A DNA stretch of 64,000 nucleotides from Pigmentiphaga sp. NML080357 (GCF_002188465.1 NZ_NINW01000049.1:372001-436000); one strand, 5' to 3'; shown: positions 8,141 through 17,027, numbered from the stretch's first letter. Numbers and translations: made by a program. The notes: generated by a model not told the origin, from the letters alone.

Positions 8141-8365
8141 TCAGGCCAGGTCGGGATCGCGCCCCTTGCGCCGCGGCGGATCCGCCGCCGGCGGTATCTC
8201 GCCGGGCATTTTCCTGCCGACGTCCGCGGGCTCCGACCCGGATGGGGGCTCGACCTTCTCGCGCGGCTTGCCTTCGGAGCCCACGCCGAGCCAGTTCGGG
8301 TCGGCGGGGCGTTCCCGTATGACGGTGGCGGGCTTGGGGGCGGTGTCTGGCTTGTCGGGTTTCAT
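8141..8365 (-). CDS. Small hypothetical Pro/Lys-rich protein
   Basis: 74-residue, highly charged, proline-rich protein (starts MKPDKPDTAPKPATVI, ends RRKGRDPDLA) with the internal segment ADPNWLGVGSEGKPREKVE. On the minus strand its ATG is preceded by GGAGG at a spacing of about nine bases, the main support for a real gene. No known domain, signal or membrane segment is visible. It is convergent with the 133-residue disordered protein and divergent from the DUF2243 membrane protein. A function cannot be proposed from sequence. Confidence 0.55.
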   Translation of the reverse strand: MKPDKPDTAPKPATVIRERPADPNWLGVGSEGKPREKVEPPSGSEPADVGRKMPGEIPPAADPPRRKGRDPDLA

Positions 8366-8451
8366 GGGATAGGCCTCCGGAAAGGCCGCTGCGCAGCAAG
8401 ACGCGTGCCCCGGGCCCTGGCATGGATCTCAGGAGAATGGAGCGATCGATC

Positions 8452-9249
8452 ATGAAAAGCGCGTCCCTGGCCGAAGTGGTATGGGTTCCCTCCAGGCTGT
8501 TCCGCTGGTCGGGTTATCTGCTGGGTTTTGCGTTGGGCGGATTCTTCGACGGCATCCTCCTGCACCAGATCCTGCAATGGCATCACTTGCTCAGCGGGCT
8601 CGAGGGCGGGCCATGGCGCGACCTGCGGGTGCAAGTCATGGCGGACGGCCTGTTCCACCTGGCGATGTACGTGGTGGCGCTGGCGGGACTGTGGGCGTTG
8701 TGGCGCACGCGCGCTCAGTATGGGCAGCCGGGCGCGGGCCGGCTGCTGTGGGCGTATGTATTGATCGGGTTCGGCGCTTGGCACGTGCTGGACGCGGTGC
8801 TGTCCCATTGGCTGCTGGGCATACACCGCATACGGATGGACGCGGCGAATCCGCTGTTGTGGGACTTGGCGTGGTTCGTGGTGTTCGGCCTGGGCATCGC
8901 GGCTGCCGGCTGGGGGCTGCGGCGGCGTGGAGGCGGCAAGCGGGGCGGCGGACGGGCCGGCTTGGCGGCGCTGCTCGCCGCCGTGGCCATCGCCTTGCCG
9001 TGGTCGCTGCGTCCGCCGCCCGGCACGAACGCGGTCGTGGTCCTGTTCACGCCGGGCACCACCGCGCCCGAGGCCCTGGCAACCTTGAGCCGCGTCGATG
9101 CGGATCTTCTGTGGAGCGATGCGTCGGGCCAGCTCTGGGCGATCAGGCCGGGGGCGGGTTATCGCACCTCGGCGCTCTATCGCCACGGTGCCATGTGGGT
9201 AGGCGGCTCGCTGTTGCCGGCGGCGTGTCTGGGCTGGTTCAAGGCCTGA
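8452..9249 (+). CDS. DUF2243 family membrane protein
   Basis: 265-residue integral membrane protein with about five to six hydrophobic helices. The family marks are histidine/glycine-rich: YLLGFALGGFFDGILLHQILQWHH, ADGLFHLAMYVVALAG and GAWHVLDAVLSHWLLGIHRIR. The conserved His and Asp residues inside membrane segments suggest metal or heme binding, but the family is uncharacterised. The start at 8452 (MKSASLAEV) has GGAG nine bases upstream; ATGs at 8422 and 8437 have poorer spacing. The C-terminal ~90 residues (TNAVVVLFTPGTTAPEALATL...) look like a separate extracytoplasmic domain. The gene ends just before, and converges on, the iron-uptake operon. Confidence 0.8.
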   Translation: MKSASLAEVVWVPSRLFRWSGYLLGFALGGFFDGILLHQILQWHHLLSGLEGGPWRDLRVQVMADGLFHLAMYVVALAGLWALWRTRAQYGQPGAGRLLWAYVLIGFGAWHVLDAVLSHWLLGIHRIRMDAANPLLWDLAWFVVFGLGIAAAGWGLRRRGGGKRGGGRAGLAALLAAVAIALPWSLRPPPGTNAVVVLFTPGTTAPEALATLSRVDADLLWSDASGQLWAIRPGAGYRTSALYRHGAMWVGGSLLPAACLGWFKA

Positions 9250-9253
9250 GCCC

Positions 9254-9577
9254 TCAGCCCAGCGCCAGCCCGGCGAGGCCCGCCGCCAGGCTGAGCAGGC
9301 CGCCGTGGGGAACCCAGGAAGGGCGGAAGCTGATGAGCAGGGTGCAACAGAAGGCCGCGAACCCTGTCACCGCGATCCATAGCGCGAGGCCGACCGAGAC
9401 GCCCCATCCGGCCGCCGCCGGCAGCGCCGCGATGGCCAGCAGGGCCCAGCCCGCGCCGCGCAGCCAGGCCAGTGCCGGCGCGGCCGGGCCGTGTGCGCCA
9501 TGACGGTATCTTTCGCTGGCCATGGCCAGGCAAGTCATGGCGGCATAGGCCAGGGCCGCCGTCGAGAAGAGATTCAT
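9254..9577 (-). CDS. DUF3325 family membrane protein
   Basis: 107-residue protein with three to four hydrophobic segments (MNLFSTAALAYAAMTCLAMASERYRHG...). It matches the small DUF3325 proteins that end TonB-receptor/PepSY iron operons. Its ATG overlaps the stop of the PepSY gene in ATGA (9574-9577), so it is translationally coupled and is the last gene of the four-gene operon. Its role is unknown; association with ferric-siderophore reduction or uptake follows from context only. The conserved SERY(R)H element after the first helix is visible. Confidence 0.8.
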   Translation of the reverse strand: MNLFSTAALAYAAMTCLAMASERYRHGAHGPAAPALAWLRGAGWALLAIAALPAAAGWGVSVGLALWIAVTGFAAFCCTLLISFRPSWVPHGGLLSLAAGLAGLALG

Positions 9578-11211
9578 GACGCGGCCTCGTTCCCGCCCGG
9601 CGCGGAGGGCGCACGCGCGGGAAGACGGTTTTTCCGGGCAGGCGCGGGACGGCCGATGCGCGCGGCGGCCCAGGCCAGCAGTACCCCGGCCAGCACGGCG
9701 GCCAGGTCGAAGCCCGCGATGGCCCACTGCCCGGCGGGGATGCTCGTGGCCAGGCCGTGGCCGCCGGTCCAGGCGTTCAGCAGCGGGATCGCCGCGAACA
9801 AGGCCGCCGCCGCGCCCAGCTGTTCCTGCCAGGCCCGCGCGTGGGGCCGGACCAGCGCATGGGCCAGCGCCAGCGCCCAGACGATGAAGAAGCCGCGTAT
9901 CTCCCAGTCGGCCCGGCCCGCCATGCCGGCGGGCAGCAGCCGGTTGCAGAAGAAGTAGGCCGCCGTCGCCACGGCCAGCCCGGCGATGGCGGCGACGTTC
10001 AGGACCTCTACCAGGCGATGTCCGGCCGGCGTGCGGCCGAGCCGCGCGCGCTCGGGCAGGCGCTTGGACACCCACAGCATGAGGCCCGTGGCGACCATCA
10101 GCGTGCCCAGCACGCCGGACAGGAACAGGATCCAGCGCATGGCCGGACCGGCGAACCGGCCCAGGTGCAGGCTCGCCATGACGTTGTAGGTGGCCCGCAC
10201 GGCCGAGGGTGCCGCGGTGGCGGGGGCTTCGAGCGCGCGGCCGTCCACGCCGTCGAAGCGCAAGCGGCGCGGCGTGCCGCGGTCGGCCAGGCTCGCGCCG
10301 CCTTTTTCGCGGATCTCCAGGACGGGCCGGCCGCCGGCCGTGCGCGTCATGACGATGGCGCCCGCCTCGGCGCCTGCCCATTGCTCGGAAGCCCGGGCCA
10401 GCAGGGTGGCCACGTCCGCCTCCACCCGCTGCGGTGCGCCGGCGTCGCGCTCGGCCGGCCGCCCGGTGCTTTGCCCGCCCGCCGCGCCGCCGCGCAGCTC
10501 CGATACGAACCGGCCGCCTCCTTCGCTTCCGTACAAGGCTTCGCGCGGCCCGGGCATCAGGGTGCCCATGAGCAGCAGGAGTCCGCTGAACGTGATGACG
10601 AGGTGAAAGGGCAGGGCGAACACGGCGGTGGCGTTGTGCGCGTCGAGCCAGGTCCGCTGCCCCTTGTCGCGGCGGAAGGTGAAGAAATCGGCGAAGATCT
10701 TCTTGTGGGTGATGACGCCGCTGATGAGGGCGGCGAACATGAACATGGTCGCCAGCCCCACGATCCATCGCGCCCAGATGCGGTCCATGCCGTAGAGCTC
10801 GAAATGGAAGCGGTACAGGAAGTTGCCGCCGCGCGTTTCGCGCGCCTCGATCACTTCTCCGCTGCCGGCGTCCAGATAGGCGCGCCGGGTGCCCGCCCGG
10901 CCGGCGGCGGCGCCCGGTTCGCGCCAAGACGCCTGCACCTCGGAATGGCGCGCTCCAGGCAGTGCCAGGGTCCACGTCGCGGCATCGGGCGCCAGGCGCT
11001 CGATGGCGTCGACCGCGACACGGGCCGTGTCCGCGTGGGGAGCGGACCGGTGCAGTTCCGGCCGCATCCACTGGTTGATCTCGTCGAGGAAGAAGCTGAG
11101 GGTGCCGGTAAGAAACACCGCGTACAGCAGCCAGCCCAGCACGAGTCCCGACCAGGTGTGCGCCCACGCCATCGATTGGCGCAGGCCCTCCGGCCTGCCA
11201 TCCGCCCTCAT
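9574..11211 (-). CDS. PepSY-associated TM domain protein (probable siderophore reductase)
   Basis: 545-residue inner-membrane protein with a PepSY_TM domain. The first membrane helix (AWAHTWSGLVLGWLLYAVFLTGTLSFFLDEINQWMRP) is followed by a large periplasmic region, the segment RFHFELYGMDRIWARWIVGLATMFMFAALISGVITHKKI, and further helices to the C terminus. Proteins of this type (FoxB/FiuB-like) are proposed to reduce ferric siderophores in the periplasm or inner membrane; conserved membrane His residues could bind heme. ATG 11211 overlaps the upstream DUF3649 stop, and the stop overlaps DUF3325. An upstream in-frame start at 11325 is unlikely because it lies inside DUF3649. Confidence 0.87.
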   Translation of the reverse strand: MRADGRPEGLRQSMAWAHTWSGLVLGWLLYAVFLTGTLSFFLDEINQWMRPELHRSAPHADTARVAVDAIERLAPDAATWTLALPGARHSEVQASWREPGAAAGRAGTRRAYLDAGSGEVIEARETRGGNFLYRFHFELYGMDRIWARWIVGLATMFMFAALISGVITHKKIFADFFTFRRDKGQRTWLDAHNATAVFALPFHLVITFSGLLLLMGTLMPGPREALYGSEGGGRFVSELRGGAAGGQSTGRPAERDAGAPQRVEADVATLLARASEQWAGAEAGAIVMTRTAGGRPVLEIREKGGASLADRGTPRRLRFDGVDGRALEAPATAAPSAVRATYNVMASLHLGRFAGPAMRWILFLSGVLGTLMVATGLMLWVSKRLPERARLGRTPAGHRLVEVLNVAAIAGLAVATAAYFFCNRLLPAGMAGRADWEIRGFFIVWALALAHALVRPHARAWQEQLGAAAALFAAIPLLNAWTGGHGLATSIPAGQWAIAGFDLAAVLAGVLLAWAAARIGRPAPARKNRLPARAPSAPGGNEAAS

Positions 11212-11513
11212 CGCGCGCCCCAGTCCAGCCCGTGGGTCAGCAGCAGGCAGGCGCCGTAGAAACCGGCTACCACGCCGGACAGCCTGGCGAGGCTTGCGCA
11301 GCGGAACGCCCAGAGGGCGACCCACGCGTACACGACGAAGGCCAGCATGGTTGCCGCCAGCACCGCGTCGACCCGGGGCAGCGGCAGCGCAAGCGCCGCC
11401 AGCTTGCCGACGGCGACCGCGAGCGCGTACCCGCCCGCGATGGCCACGGCACCGCGCAGTGCGATCGACGCCCGGTAGCGTGCCGTCGCCGGGTTGCGGT
11501 CAGAACTGGACAT
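11208..11513 (-). CDS. DUF3649 family membrane protein
   Basis: 101-residue protein with about three transmembrane helices (GAVAIAGGYALAVAVGKLAALAL, AVLAATMLAFVVYAWVALWAF, SGVVAGFYGACLLLTHG). DUF3649 proteins accompany TonB receptors and PepSY reductases in iron-uptake operons of pseudomonads and Bordetella. It overlaps the receptor gene by 14 bases (11500-11513) and the PepSY gene by four, so all four genes are tightly coupled. The function is unknown; an inner-membrane partner of the PepSY protein is plausible. Confidence 0.82.
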   Translation of the reverse strand: MSSSDRNPATARYRASIALRGAVAIAGGYALAVAVGKLAALALPLPRVDAVLAATMLAFVVYAWVALWAFRCASLARLSGVVAGFYGACLLLTHGLDWGAR

Positions 11514-13656
11514 TCATCGCCACCCACAGGCGCCGGCCGTCGAGGTACAGGTTGGCCACGTCGTAGTCCAGGCGCTTGTCGCCCAGGTTGTAGATGGCCG
11601 CATGCAGGGTGACCGTCTTGTTCACCCGGTACGAACCGCCCAGGTCTACCTGCACGTAGCCGGGCGACATGGTCGGCACGGCGCTGGTGCGGTTGAGCTT
11701 CATCTGCTTGTCGTAGGCCCAGACGCGCGCCCAGCCGGTCGCGGCCTGGGTCGGCTTCCATTCCACCGTGCCGCTGAAGATCTGCTTGGGCGTGCCGGCC
11801 AGCTGCAGGCCGGTCTGGCCATTGACGGGATCATCGGTGATCTTGGAACGGATGTAGGTGTAGGTGCCGCGTACCGTGACCGTATCGGTCAGCGCCCATT
11901 TCAGGTTGCCTTCCACGCCCCGCATCACGGCCTTGCCCACGTTCACCCGCGAGCGGATGGTGGCGCCGGGATAATTCGGATCCTCCACTCCGGGCAGGGT
12001 GACTTCGGTGATCTTGTTCTTGAAGTCGTTGTTGAACAGGGTCACGCCGCCCGACAGCCGGCCGCCGTCGCCGTAGTGCAGGCCGATTTCCTGGTTGATG
12101 CTGGTCTCGGGCTGCAGGTCGGGATTGGAGCGGATGACGATGGAGCCGCCGCCGTTGCCGCCGCCCGACGAGAGCGCGTAGCCTGGCAGGATGTCGCGCG
12201 CCGAGGGGGCCTTGTAGCCCTTGGAGACGCCGCCCTTCACCGTCCAGTTGTCGTTCACGTGGTAGACCGCGTAGGCGCGCGGCGTCCACTCGCGGCCGAA
12301 GACCTCGTGGTCGTCCAGGCGCAGCCCGCCGGTCAGGGCGAGCTTGTCGGTCACGCTCCATTCGTCCTCGATGAAGACCGCCTTCATGACGGTCGACAGC
12401 TTGGCGCTGGAATCGGTCACGGTGCGCCACGAGGACCCGTTGTTCGGCATGCCGGGATAAGGATCGTTCGTGCCGGGCACGAAGCAGCCGTAATAGGGAT
12501 CGGACGGGTTGGTCCGTATGCACTCGCGCCCGACGTAGTTGGTGGCGGTGAATGCCTCCTTGCGATACTGCCCGCCCATCGTGACGAGATGGTTCTTGAC
12601 GGGCAGCGTCCACTTGCCGTCGAGCACCGTGTTGCGCAGCACGTTCGGGTCGGCCGGCACGGCATTGGTCTCGAGGTTGAAGTTGCGGCGGAAGGCTCTT
12701 TCCTGATAGAGGCTGACGGTCGACGTGCCCCAGTCGCCCCAGCGGCCGGTGTGGGTGAGCGAGATGTTTTCGCGCTCGTTCATGCTGCGGGTCGAGGCGG
12801 TGGCGTCGGTGACCGACACCCCGCGGTGGTAGATGCTGTCCTGTCGGCTGCGGCCGAAGTCCAGCACGAAATCGTGGTTGCGGTTGGGCGTCAGCGAGAG
12901 TCGGCCGTTCAGGTTGTAGTTCCTGGCCTTGTTGAAGCCGTTGACGATCTCGTCTTCGGAGCGGTTGAAGTAGCCGCCGTAGATGGCCAGCCCCAGCATG
13001 TCTTCCTTGATCGGGCCGCTGAGGTAGAAGTTGGTGCCGACGGAGTTGCCGGCGGAGGAGCGCTCTTGCAGCGTTCCCTCGATCTTGGCCGAGCCGCCCC
13101 AGCGGGTGGCGACCTTGCGGGTGATGATGTTGATCACCCCGCCCATCGCATCGGAACCGTACAGCGACGACATCGGACCGCGGATGACCTCGATGCGCTC
13201 GATCGCTTCCAGCGGCGGAATCCATCCCTGCTCGTATCCGGCATTGCCGTTGGTGCGCGCCTCGCGCGTGTTCTGGCGCTTGCCGTCGACCAGGATCAGC
13301 GTATAGGCGCCGGGCATGCCGCGGATGCTGATATCCTGGCCGCCGCCGCCCGCCTGAGCCGCCGCGCCGGTGATGCTCACCCCTTCGATGGTCCGCAGGG
13401 CGTCGGTCAGGTCGCGGAAGGCGCCTTGTTCCAGTTCCTCGCGGGTCACGACGCTGATCGAGGCCGGCGCCTGCTTGATGTCCTGTTCGAAGCCCGAGGC
13501 GGTGACCACCACCGTATCCAGCGACTGGGTCGGCGCGGTGGCGTCCTGGGCGGCGGCCTGAGCGGCAAAGCCCGCGAGCAGGGCGGTGCGGAGGATGGAG
13601 CGCGCAAAGGGAGTGCTGCGTGCCGCCGCTGGCGGCCGGGAGGGGGCTTGGAACAT
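11500..13656 (-). CDS. TonB-dependent outer membrane ferric-siderophore receptor
   Basis: 718-residue outer-membrane receptor. It has a signal peptide (about residues 17-40, ending AAQAAAQ), a TonB box (LDTVVVTASGF), and a plug domain with QDISIRGMPGAYTLILVDG and RIEVIRGPMSSLYGSDAMGGVINIITR. The 22-strand barrel ends in the terminal aromatic of AMNVQF. It transports an iron chelate powered by TonB-ExbBD. The closest remembered relatives are the BfrA/BfrD/BfrE-type receptors of Bordetella and FepA/IroN-like catecholate receptors; the ligand is not proven. Two cysteines in REC...YGC (about residue 375) may form an extracellular loop disulfide. A Fur-box-like site lies about 60 bases upstream. 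The operon continues with DUF3649, PepSY and DUF3325. Confidence 0.93.
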   Translation of the reverse strand: MFQAPSRPPAAARSTPFARSILRTALLAGFAAQAAAQDATAPTQSLDTVVVTASGFEQDIKQAPASISVVTREELEQGAFRDLTDALRTIEGVSITGAAAQAGGGGQDISIRGMPGAYTLILVDGKRQNTREARTNGNAGYEQGWIPPLEAIERIEVIRGPMSSLYGSDAMGGVINIITRKVATRWGGSAKIEGTLQERSSAGNSVGTNFYLSGPIKEDMLGLAIYGGYFNRSEDEIVNGFNKARNYNLNGRLSLTPNRNHDFVLDFGRSRQDSIYHRGVSVTDATASTRSMNERENISLTHTGRWGDWGTSTVSLYQERAFRRNFNLETNAVPADPNVLRNTVLDGKWTLPVKNHLVTMGGQYRKEAFTATNYVGRECIRTNPSDPYYGCFVPGTNDPYPGMPNNGSSWRTVTDSSAKLSTVMKAVFIEDEWSVTDKLALTGGLRLDDHEVFGREWTPRAYAVYHVNDNWTVKGGVSKGYKAPSARDILPGYALSSGGGNGGGSIVIRSNPDLQPETSINQEIGLHYGDGGRLSGGVTLFNNDFKNKITEVTLPGVEDPNYPGATIRSRVNVGKAVMRGVEGNLKWALTDTVTVRGTYTYIRSKITDDPVNGQTGLQLAGTPKQIFSGTVEWKPTQAATGWARVWAYDKQMKLNRTSAVPTMSPGYVQVDLGGSYRVNKTVTLHAAIYNLGDKRLDYDVANLYLDGRRLWVAMNVQF

Positions 13657-13715
13657 GGGTGGCTCTGAGGAATGAAGGGCCGGGTCCGGGCTGACCGGAT
13701 CGGACACGTCGACAA

Positions 13716-13738
13716 ACAAATGAGAATGATTTCTATTG
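13716..13738 (-). promoter_or_regulatory. Probable Fur box upstream of the TonB receptor operon
   Basis: AT-rich island in GC-rich surroundings. The sequence ACAAATGAGAATGATTTCT (13716-13734) matches about 11 of 19 positions of the Fur consensus, with the characteristic ATGAgAATgATTT core. It lies about 60 bases ahead of the receptor ATG on the minus strand, next to a TATAAT-like stretch (13741-13746). Iron-repressed transcription of the operon is inferred from this and from the gene content. It might also influence the divergent response-regulator gene. Confidence 0.6.
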
Positions 13739-13829
13739 ACTATAATGGCCGCTCGACCGATTCCTCGCGTCAAGGTTTGGATCTTTGGATTTCTTGACGT
13801 TTCTTTAGTTATCTTTGGACAAGAAGGGC

Positions 13830-14606
13830 ATGAGTGTGCGGTATGCACGACATGAGGCGGCCGGCATGGCCGTGGCGCCGGCGGCAGCCGGGCAGGCCAC
13901 GGTGCTGCTGGCCGACGACGACGCCGAGCTGACGCAGATGCTGGCGGAGTTCTTCGCCGGCGAGCCATTCGAACTGCACGTCGCCCAGGACGGCGCGGCC
14001 GCGGCCGAGATGGTGAGCCGGCGCCGCTTCGACCTCCTGCTGCTCGATGTCATGCTGCCGCGGCTGTCGGGGTTCGACGTGCTCAGGCAGGTGCGCCGGA
14101 TTTCCAGCATTCCCGTCATCATGATGACTGCCCGCACCACGCAGGAGGACCGCATCGAGGGCCTGGAATCCGGCGCCGACGACTACGTGTGCAAGCCTTT
14201 CAGCCCGGCCGAGCTGCTTGCCCGCATGCGCGCCGTCATGCGCCGCACCCTGCCGCAGCCGCCGGCCCCGCCCCAGCCGCCGCAGGCCGACCCGGGCATC
14301 GCCATCGGCCGGCTGCGGATCCTGCCCCGGTCGCAGCGCGCCTACATGGGCGACGAGGCGCTGGCGCTGACTTCGGCGGAACTGCGGGTGCTCGAGATCC
14401 TCGTGCGCCACGCCGGCACCCCCGTCACTCGCGAGCACCTGACCGAAGCCGCCCTCGGCCGGCAGCTCGAGGCCTACGATCGCAGCCTGGACACCCACGT
14501 CAGCAACCTGCGGCGCAAGCTGCGCGAGTGTACGGGGCCGGGCGCGGCGCCCGAAATACGCGGGCTGCGCAATCTGGGATACATGCTGCTGGCGGGCGGC
14601 GCGTGA
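13830..14606 (+). CDS. OmpR-family response regulator (CpxR-like)
   Basis: 258-residue response regulator. The receiver domain has the acidic pair in LLADDDAEL, phospho-acceptor Asp about 73 in LLLLDVMLPR, and the switch Lys in DDYVCKPF. A Pro-rich linker (PPAPPQPPQ) leads to an OmpR-type winged helix with LTSAELRVLEILVRHAG and SLDTHVSNLRRKL. ATG 13830 is preferred; a TTG at 13815 and an ATG at 13866 are alternatives. It overlaps its kinase partner by GTGA (14603-14606). CpxR-like architecture suggests envelope-stress or antibiotic-related control. The location opposite an iron receptor may be coincidental. Confidence 0.9.
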   Translation: MSVRYARHEAAGMAVAPAAAGQATVLLADDDAELTQMLAEFFAGEPFELHVAQDGAAAAEMVSRRRFDLLLLDVMLPRLSGFDVLRQVRRISSIPVIMMTARTTQEDRIEGLESGADDYVCKPFSPAELLARMRAVMRRTLPQPPAPPQPPQADPGIAIGRLRILPRSQRAYMGDEALALTSAELRVLEILVRHAGTPVTREHLTEAALGRQLEAYDRSLDTHVSNLRRKLRECTGPGAAPEIRGLRNLGYMLLAGGA

Positions 14607-16003
14607 AATCGCTGTTCCTGCGCATCTTCCTGTCGTTCTGGATCGCCATGGGCCTGATCCTGACGGGGGGCATGGCGATCATGGGTTCGGTGCAGTCGTA
14701 CCGCGTGAAGTCGCTGTACGAGGTCAATCCCGACCAGCTCGCGCGGGAGGCCAGACAGGCTGCGCTGTCCGGCGGGATCCCCTCGCTGCGCGAGTGGCTG
14801 GCCGCGCTGCATGCGCGTCATCCGGCCCTGGGCGCCTATATCGTCGACGCGGACGACCGCGACATCGCCGGCCAGACCTTGTCCGTGCTGACGGCCGATC
14901 GCCTGCGTTCCTACCGGGCGCGCAACCACTGGCGCGCCTCGCTGGGCCTGGCTCCCGTCGGCGGCACGCCGGTGCCGCCGCCCGAGGCCACGCCGCCCGA
15001 GTATCAGCCGTCCTGGTGGAACATCCGCCGGCTGACGCTGGAGGACGGCCGCAGGTTCGATCTGCTGTTCGACCCCTTTGCCCTCTCGGAGCTCGACGTG
15101 CTCGACCAGCCCCACGTGTGGTGGCTGCTTCTCCTGTTCTGTTTCGCCGTCAGCGCGCCGATCTGCTGGCTGCTGGCGCGCACCATCAGCGGCCCGGTCG
15201 GCCAGTTGCGCGACGGCGTGCGGCGCCTGGCCTCGGGGGATCTCGGGGTGCGCGCCGGCAAGCCGCTGGGGCGCCGGCGCGACGAACTGGGCGTGCTGGC
15301 CCGCGACTTCGACGCCATGGCCAGCCGCATCCACGAACTGGTGGCCACCAAGGAGCGGCTGCTGCGCGACGTTTCGCACGAACTGCGCTCGCCGCTTGCG
15401 CGGCTGCGCGTGGCGCTCGACCTGGCGCGGCGCGGCGGCCCGCGGCTGCCCACGCAGCTGGATCGCATCGAGCGCGAATGCGAACGCCTGGATGCCATGA
15501 TCGGCCAGATCCTCCAGGTAGCCCGCTTGCGCGGCAAGCCTATCCAGGCGCGGGAGCCCGTCCGGCTGGACGACCTGGTGCGGGAGGTGGTCGACAACGC
15601 GAGGTTCGAGGCGCAGGCCAAGGAGGTGGCCGTCAAGGTGGCGGGCATCGAAGGCGCCGTGGTGCAAGCCGAACGCGGCGCCCTGGCCAGCGCCTTCGAC
15701 AACGTGCTGCGCAACGCCTTGCGCTTCTCGCCGCGCGGCGGCGAGGTCAGCGTCACCCTGCGCGACGACGGCGGCGCCTATGCCATGGAAGTCGCCGACC
15801 GCGGCCCGGGCGTGCCGGCCGACGCGCTGCCCCACCTGTTCGAGCCCTTCTTCCGTTCGGGCGACGCCCGCGACCGGGAGAGCGGCGGGGCGGGCCTCGG
15901 GCTGGCGATTGCCGCCGCGGCCATGCATAGGCACGGCGGAAGCGTCGAAGCGGCCCTGCGCGAAGGCGGCGGACTGCTCGTCAGGCTGCGCGTGCCGGCG
16001 TGA
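14603..16003 (+). CDS. Sensor histidine kinase (CpxA-like)
   Basis: 466-residue membrane kinase paired with the preceding regulator. TM1 is at about residues 5-27, a periplasmic sensor of about 140 residues follows, and TM2 (PHVWWLLLLFCFAVSAPICWLLA) starts near 168. Then come HAMP, the HisKA box RDVSHELRSPLARLR (His about 259), and a HATPase domain with NVLRNALRFSP, DRGPGVP and GGAGLGLAIAAAAMHRHGG. The start is a GTG inside the regulator's stop codon (GTGA). The periplasmic region has the motif PPPEATPPEYQPSWWNIRR, of unknown ligand. Its 3' end overlaps the convergent aldo/keto reductase gene by 23 bases. Confidence 0.9.
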   Translation: MKSLFLRIFLSFWIAMGLILTGGMAIMGSVQSYRVKSLYEVNPDQLAREARQAALSGGIPSLREWLAALHARHPALGAYIVDADDRDIAGQTLSVLTADRLRSYRARNHWRASLGLAPVGGTPVPPPEATPPEYQPSWWNIRRLTLEDGRRFDLLFDPFALSELDVLDQPHVWWLLLLFCFAVSAPICWLLARTISGPVGQLRDGVRRLASGDLGVRAGKPLGRRRDELGVLARDFDAMASRIHELVATKERLLRDVSHELRSPLARLRVALDLARRGGPRLPTQLDRIERECERLDAMIGQILQVARLRGKPIQAREPVRLDDLVREVVDNARFEAQAKEVAVKVAGIEGAVVQAERGALASAFDNVLRNALRFSPRGGEVSVTLRDDGGAYAMEVADRGPGVPADALPHLFEPFFRSGDARDRESGGAGLGLAIAAAAMHRHGGSVEAALREGGGLLVRLRVPA

Positions 16004-17027
16004 TTCCCGATCGCCGGCGGAACAGCGGCAGCAGGTCGGGAGACGCGGTCTGGCCGGGAGCGGGCGCGACGTTGCGGTCGAGCTGCACCTGTTGCGGCAC
16101 ATAGGGCGCTTCCAGGCGATCGAGTTCTTCCGCCGTCAGCACGATGTCCAGCGCGGCCACGGCGTCATCCAGGTGGCCGACGCGTGTGGCGCCCACGATG
16201 GGCGCGGTGACCGCGGGGTTGTGCAGCAGCCAGGCCAGCGCGATCTGCGCCGGCTTGACGCCCCGCTCGTCGGCGACCTGGATCACCCGGTCCACGACCC
16301 TCTCGTCCTCCGGACGGACGAAGTCGCGGACGACGCGCGAGCGTTCGGTGTCCTGCCGCCGGCTGCCCGCCAGCAGCCCGCGCGCGAGCGGGCTATAGGG
16401 CAGCACGGCCACGCCCTGGTGCAGGCATAGCGGCAGCGTTTCGCGTTCCTCCTCGCGATACAGCAGGTTGTACTTGTTCTGCATGGTCGAGAACCGCGCC
16501 AGCCCATTGCGCTCGGCAAGCTGCTGCAGGGTTGCGAACTGCCATGCGTGCATGCTGCTCGCGCCGACGTAGAGCACCTTGCCGGCGCGCACCGCGTCAT
16601 CCAGCGCAAGCATGACTTCTTCCAGCGGCGTGCGCGGGTCGAGCCGGTGTATCTGGTAGAGGTCCACGTAGTCGGTACCCAGCCGCCTGAGGCTGCCCTC
16701 GATGGCGTGGCGTATGCGCTTGCGCGACAGGCCGTGGCTGGTCTCGTCGCCCTTGGCCAGGCCCACCTTGGTGGCAATGACGACCTTGTCGCGGCCCGGG
16801 CCGTAGCGCTTGACGGCGCGCCCCAGTATCTCTTCCGACAGGCCGCTGGAATAGGACTCGGCCGTGTCGAAGAAATTGAAGCCGTGCTCGAAGGCCGCCC
16901 GGTAGTGGGGCTGGGCGTCGTCTTCCGACAAGGCCCAGGGCATCCAGTCCCTGGATCCGTAGCTGGAGGCGCCGAATGCCAGCCGCGATACCCGCAGCCC
17001 GGTGGATCCCAGATCGATGGTGCGCAT
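15981..17027 (-). CDS. Aldo/keto reductase
   Basis: 348-residue TIM-barrel NADPH-dependent oxidoreductase of the YajO/Tas/voltage-gated-channel-beta type. It shows the catalytic set: Asp in NFFDTAESYS, Tyr in the same motif, Lys in KVVIATKVG and His in DLYQIHRLD. The NADP-binding C-terminal part contains AWLLHNPAVTAPIVGATRVGHL. The C-terminal tail (LDRNVAPAPGQTASPDLLPLFRRRSG) is longer than the family minimum. Substrate unknown. The gene overlaps the 3' end of the kinase gene by 23 bases on the opposite strand and is divergent from the ABC transporter operon. Confidence 0.9.
   Translation of the reverse strand: MRTIDLGSTGLRVSRLAFGASSYGSRDWMPWALSEDDAQPHYRAAFEHGFNFFDTAESYSSGLSEEILGRAVKRYGPGRDKVVIATKVGLAKGDETSHGLSRKRIRHAIEGSLRRLGTDYVDLYQIHRLDPRTPLEEVMLALDDAVRAGKVLYVGASSMHAWQFATLQQLAERNGLARFSTMQNKYNLLYREEERETLPLCLHQGVAVLPYSPLARGLLAGSRRQDTERSRVVRDFVRPEDERVVDRVIQVADERGVKPAQIALAWLLHNPAVTAPIVGATRVGHLDDAVAALDIVLTAEELDRLEAPYVPQQVQLDRNVAPAPGQTASPDLLPLFRRRSGITPARAA

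Noticed and set aside
11494-13668. Long plus-strand frame of 724 codons opposite the TonB receptor
   Set aside because: It is a GC-driven antisense shadow; the minus strand encodes a complete receptor with signal peptide, plug and barrel end.
13794-13815. Promoter TTGACG/TATCTT for the response regulator
   Set aside because: The spacer would be only ten bases, too short for sigma-70.
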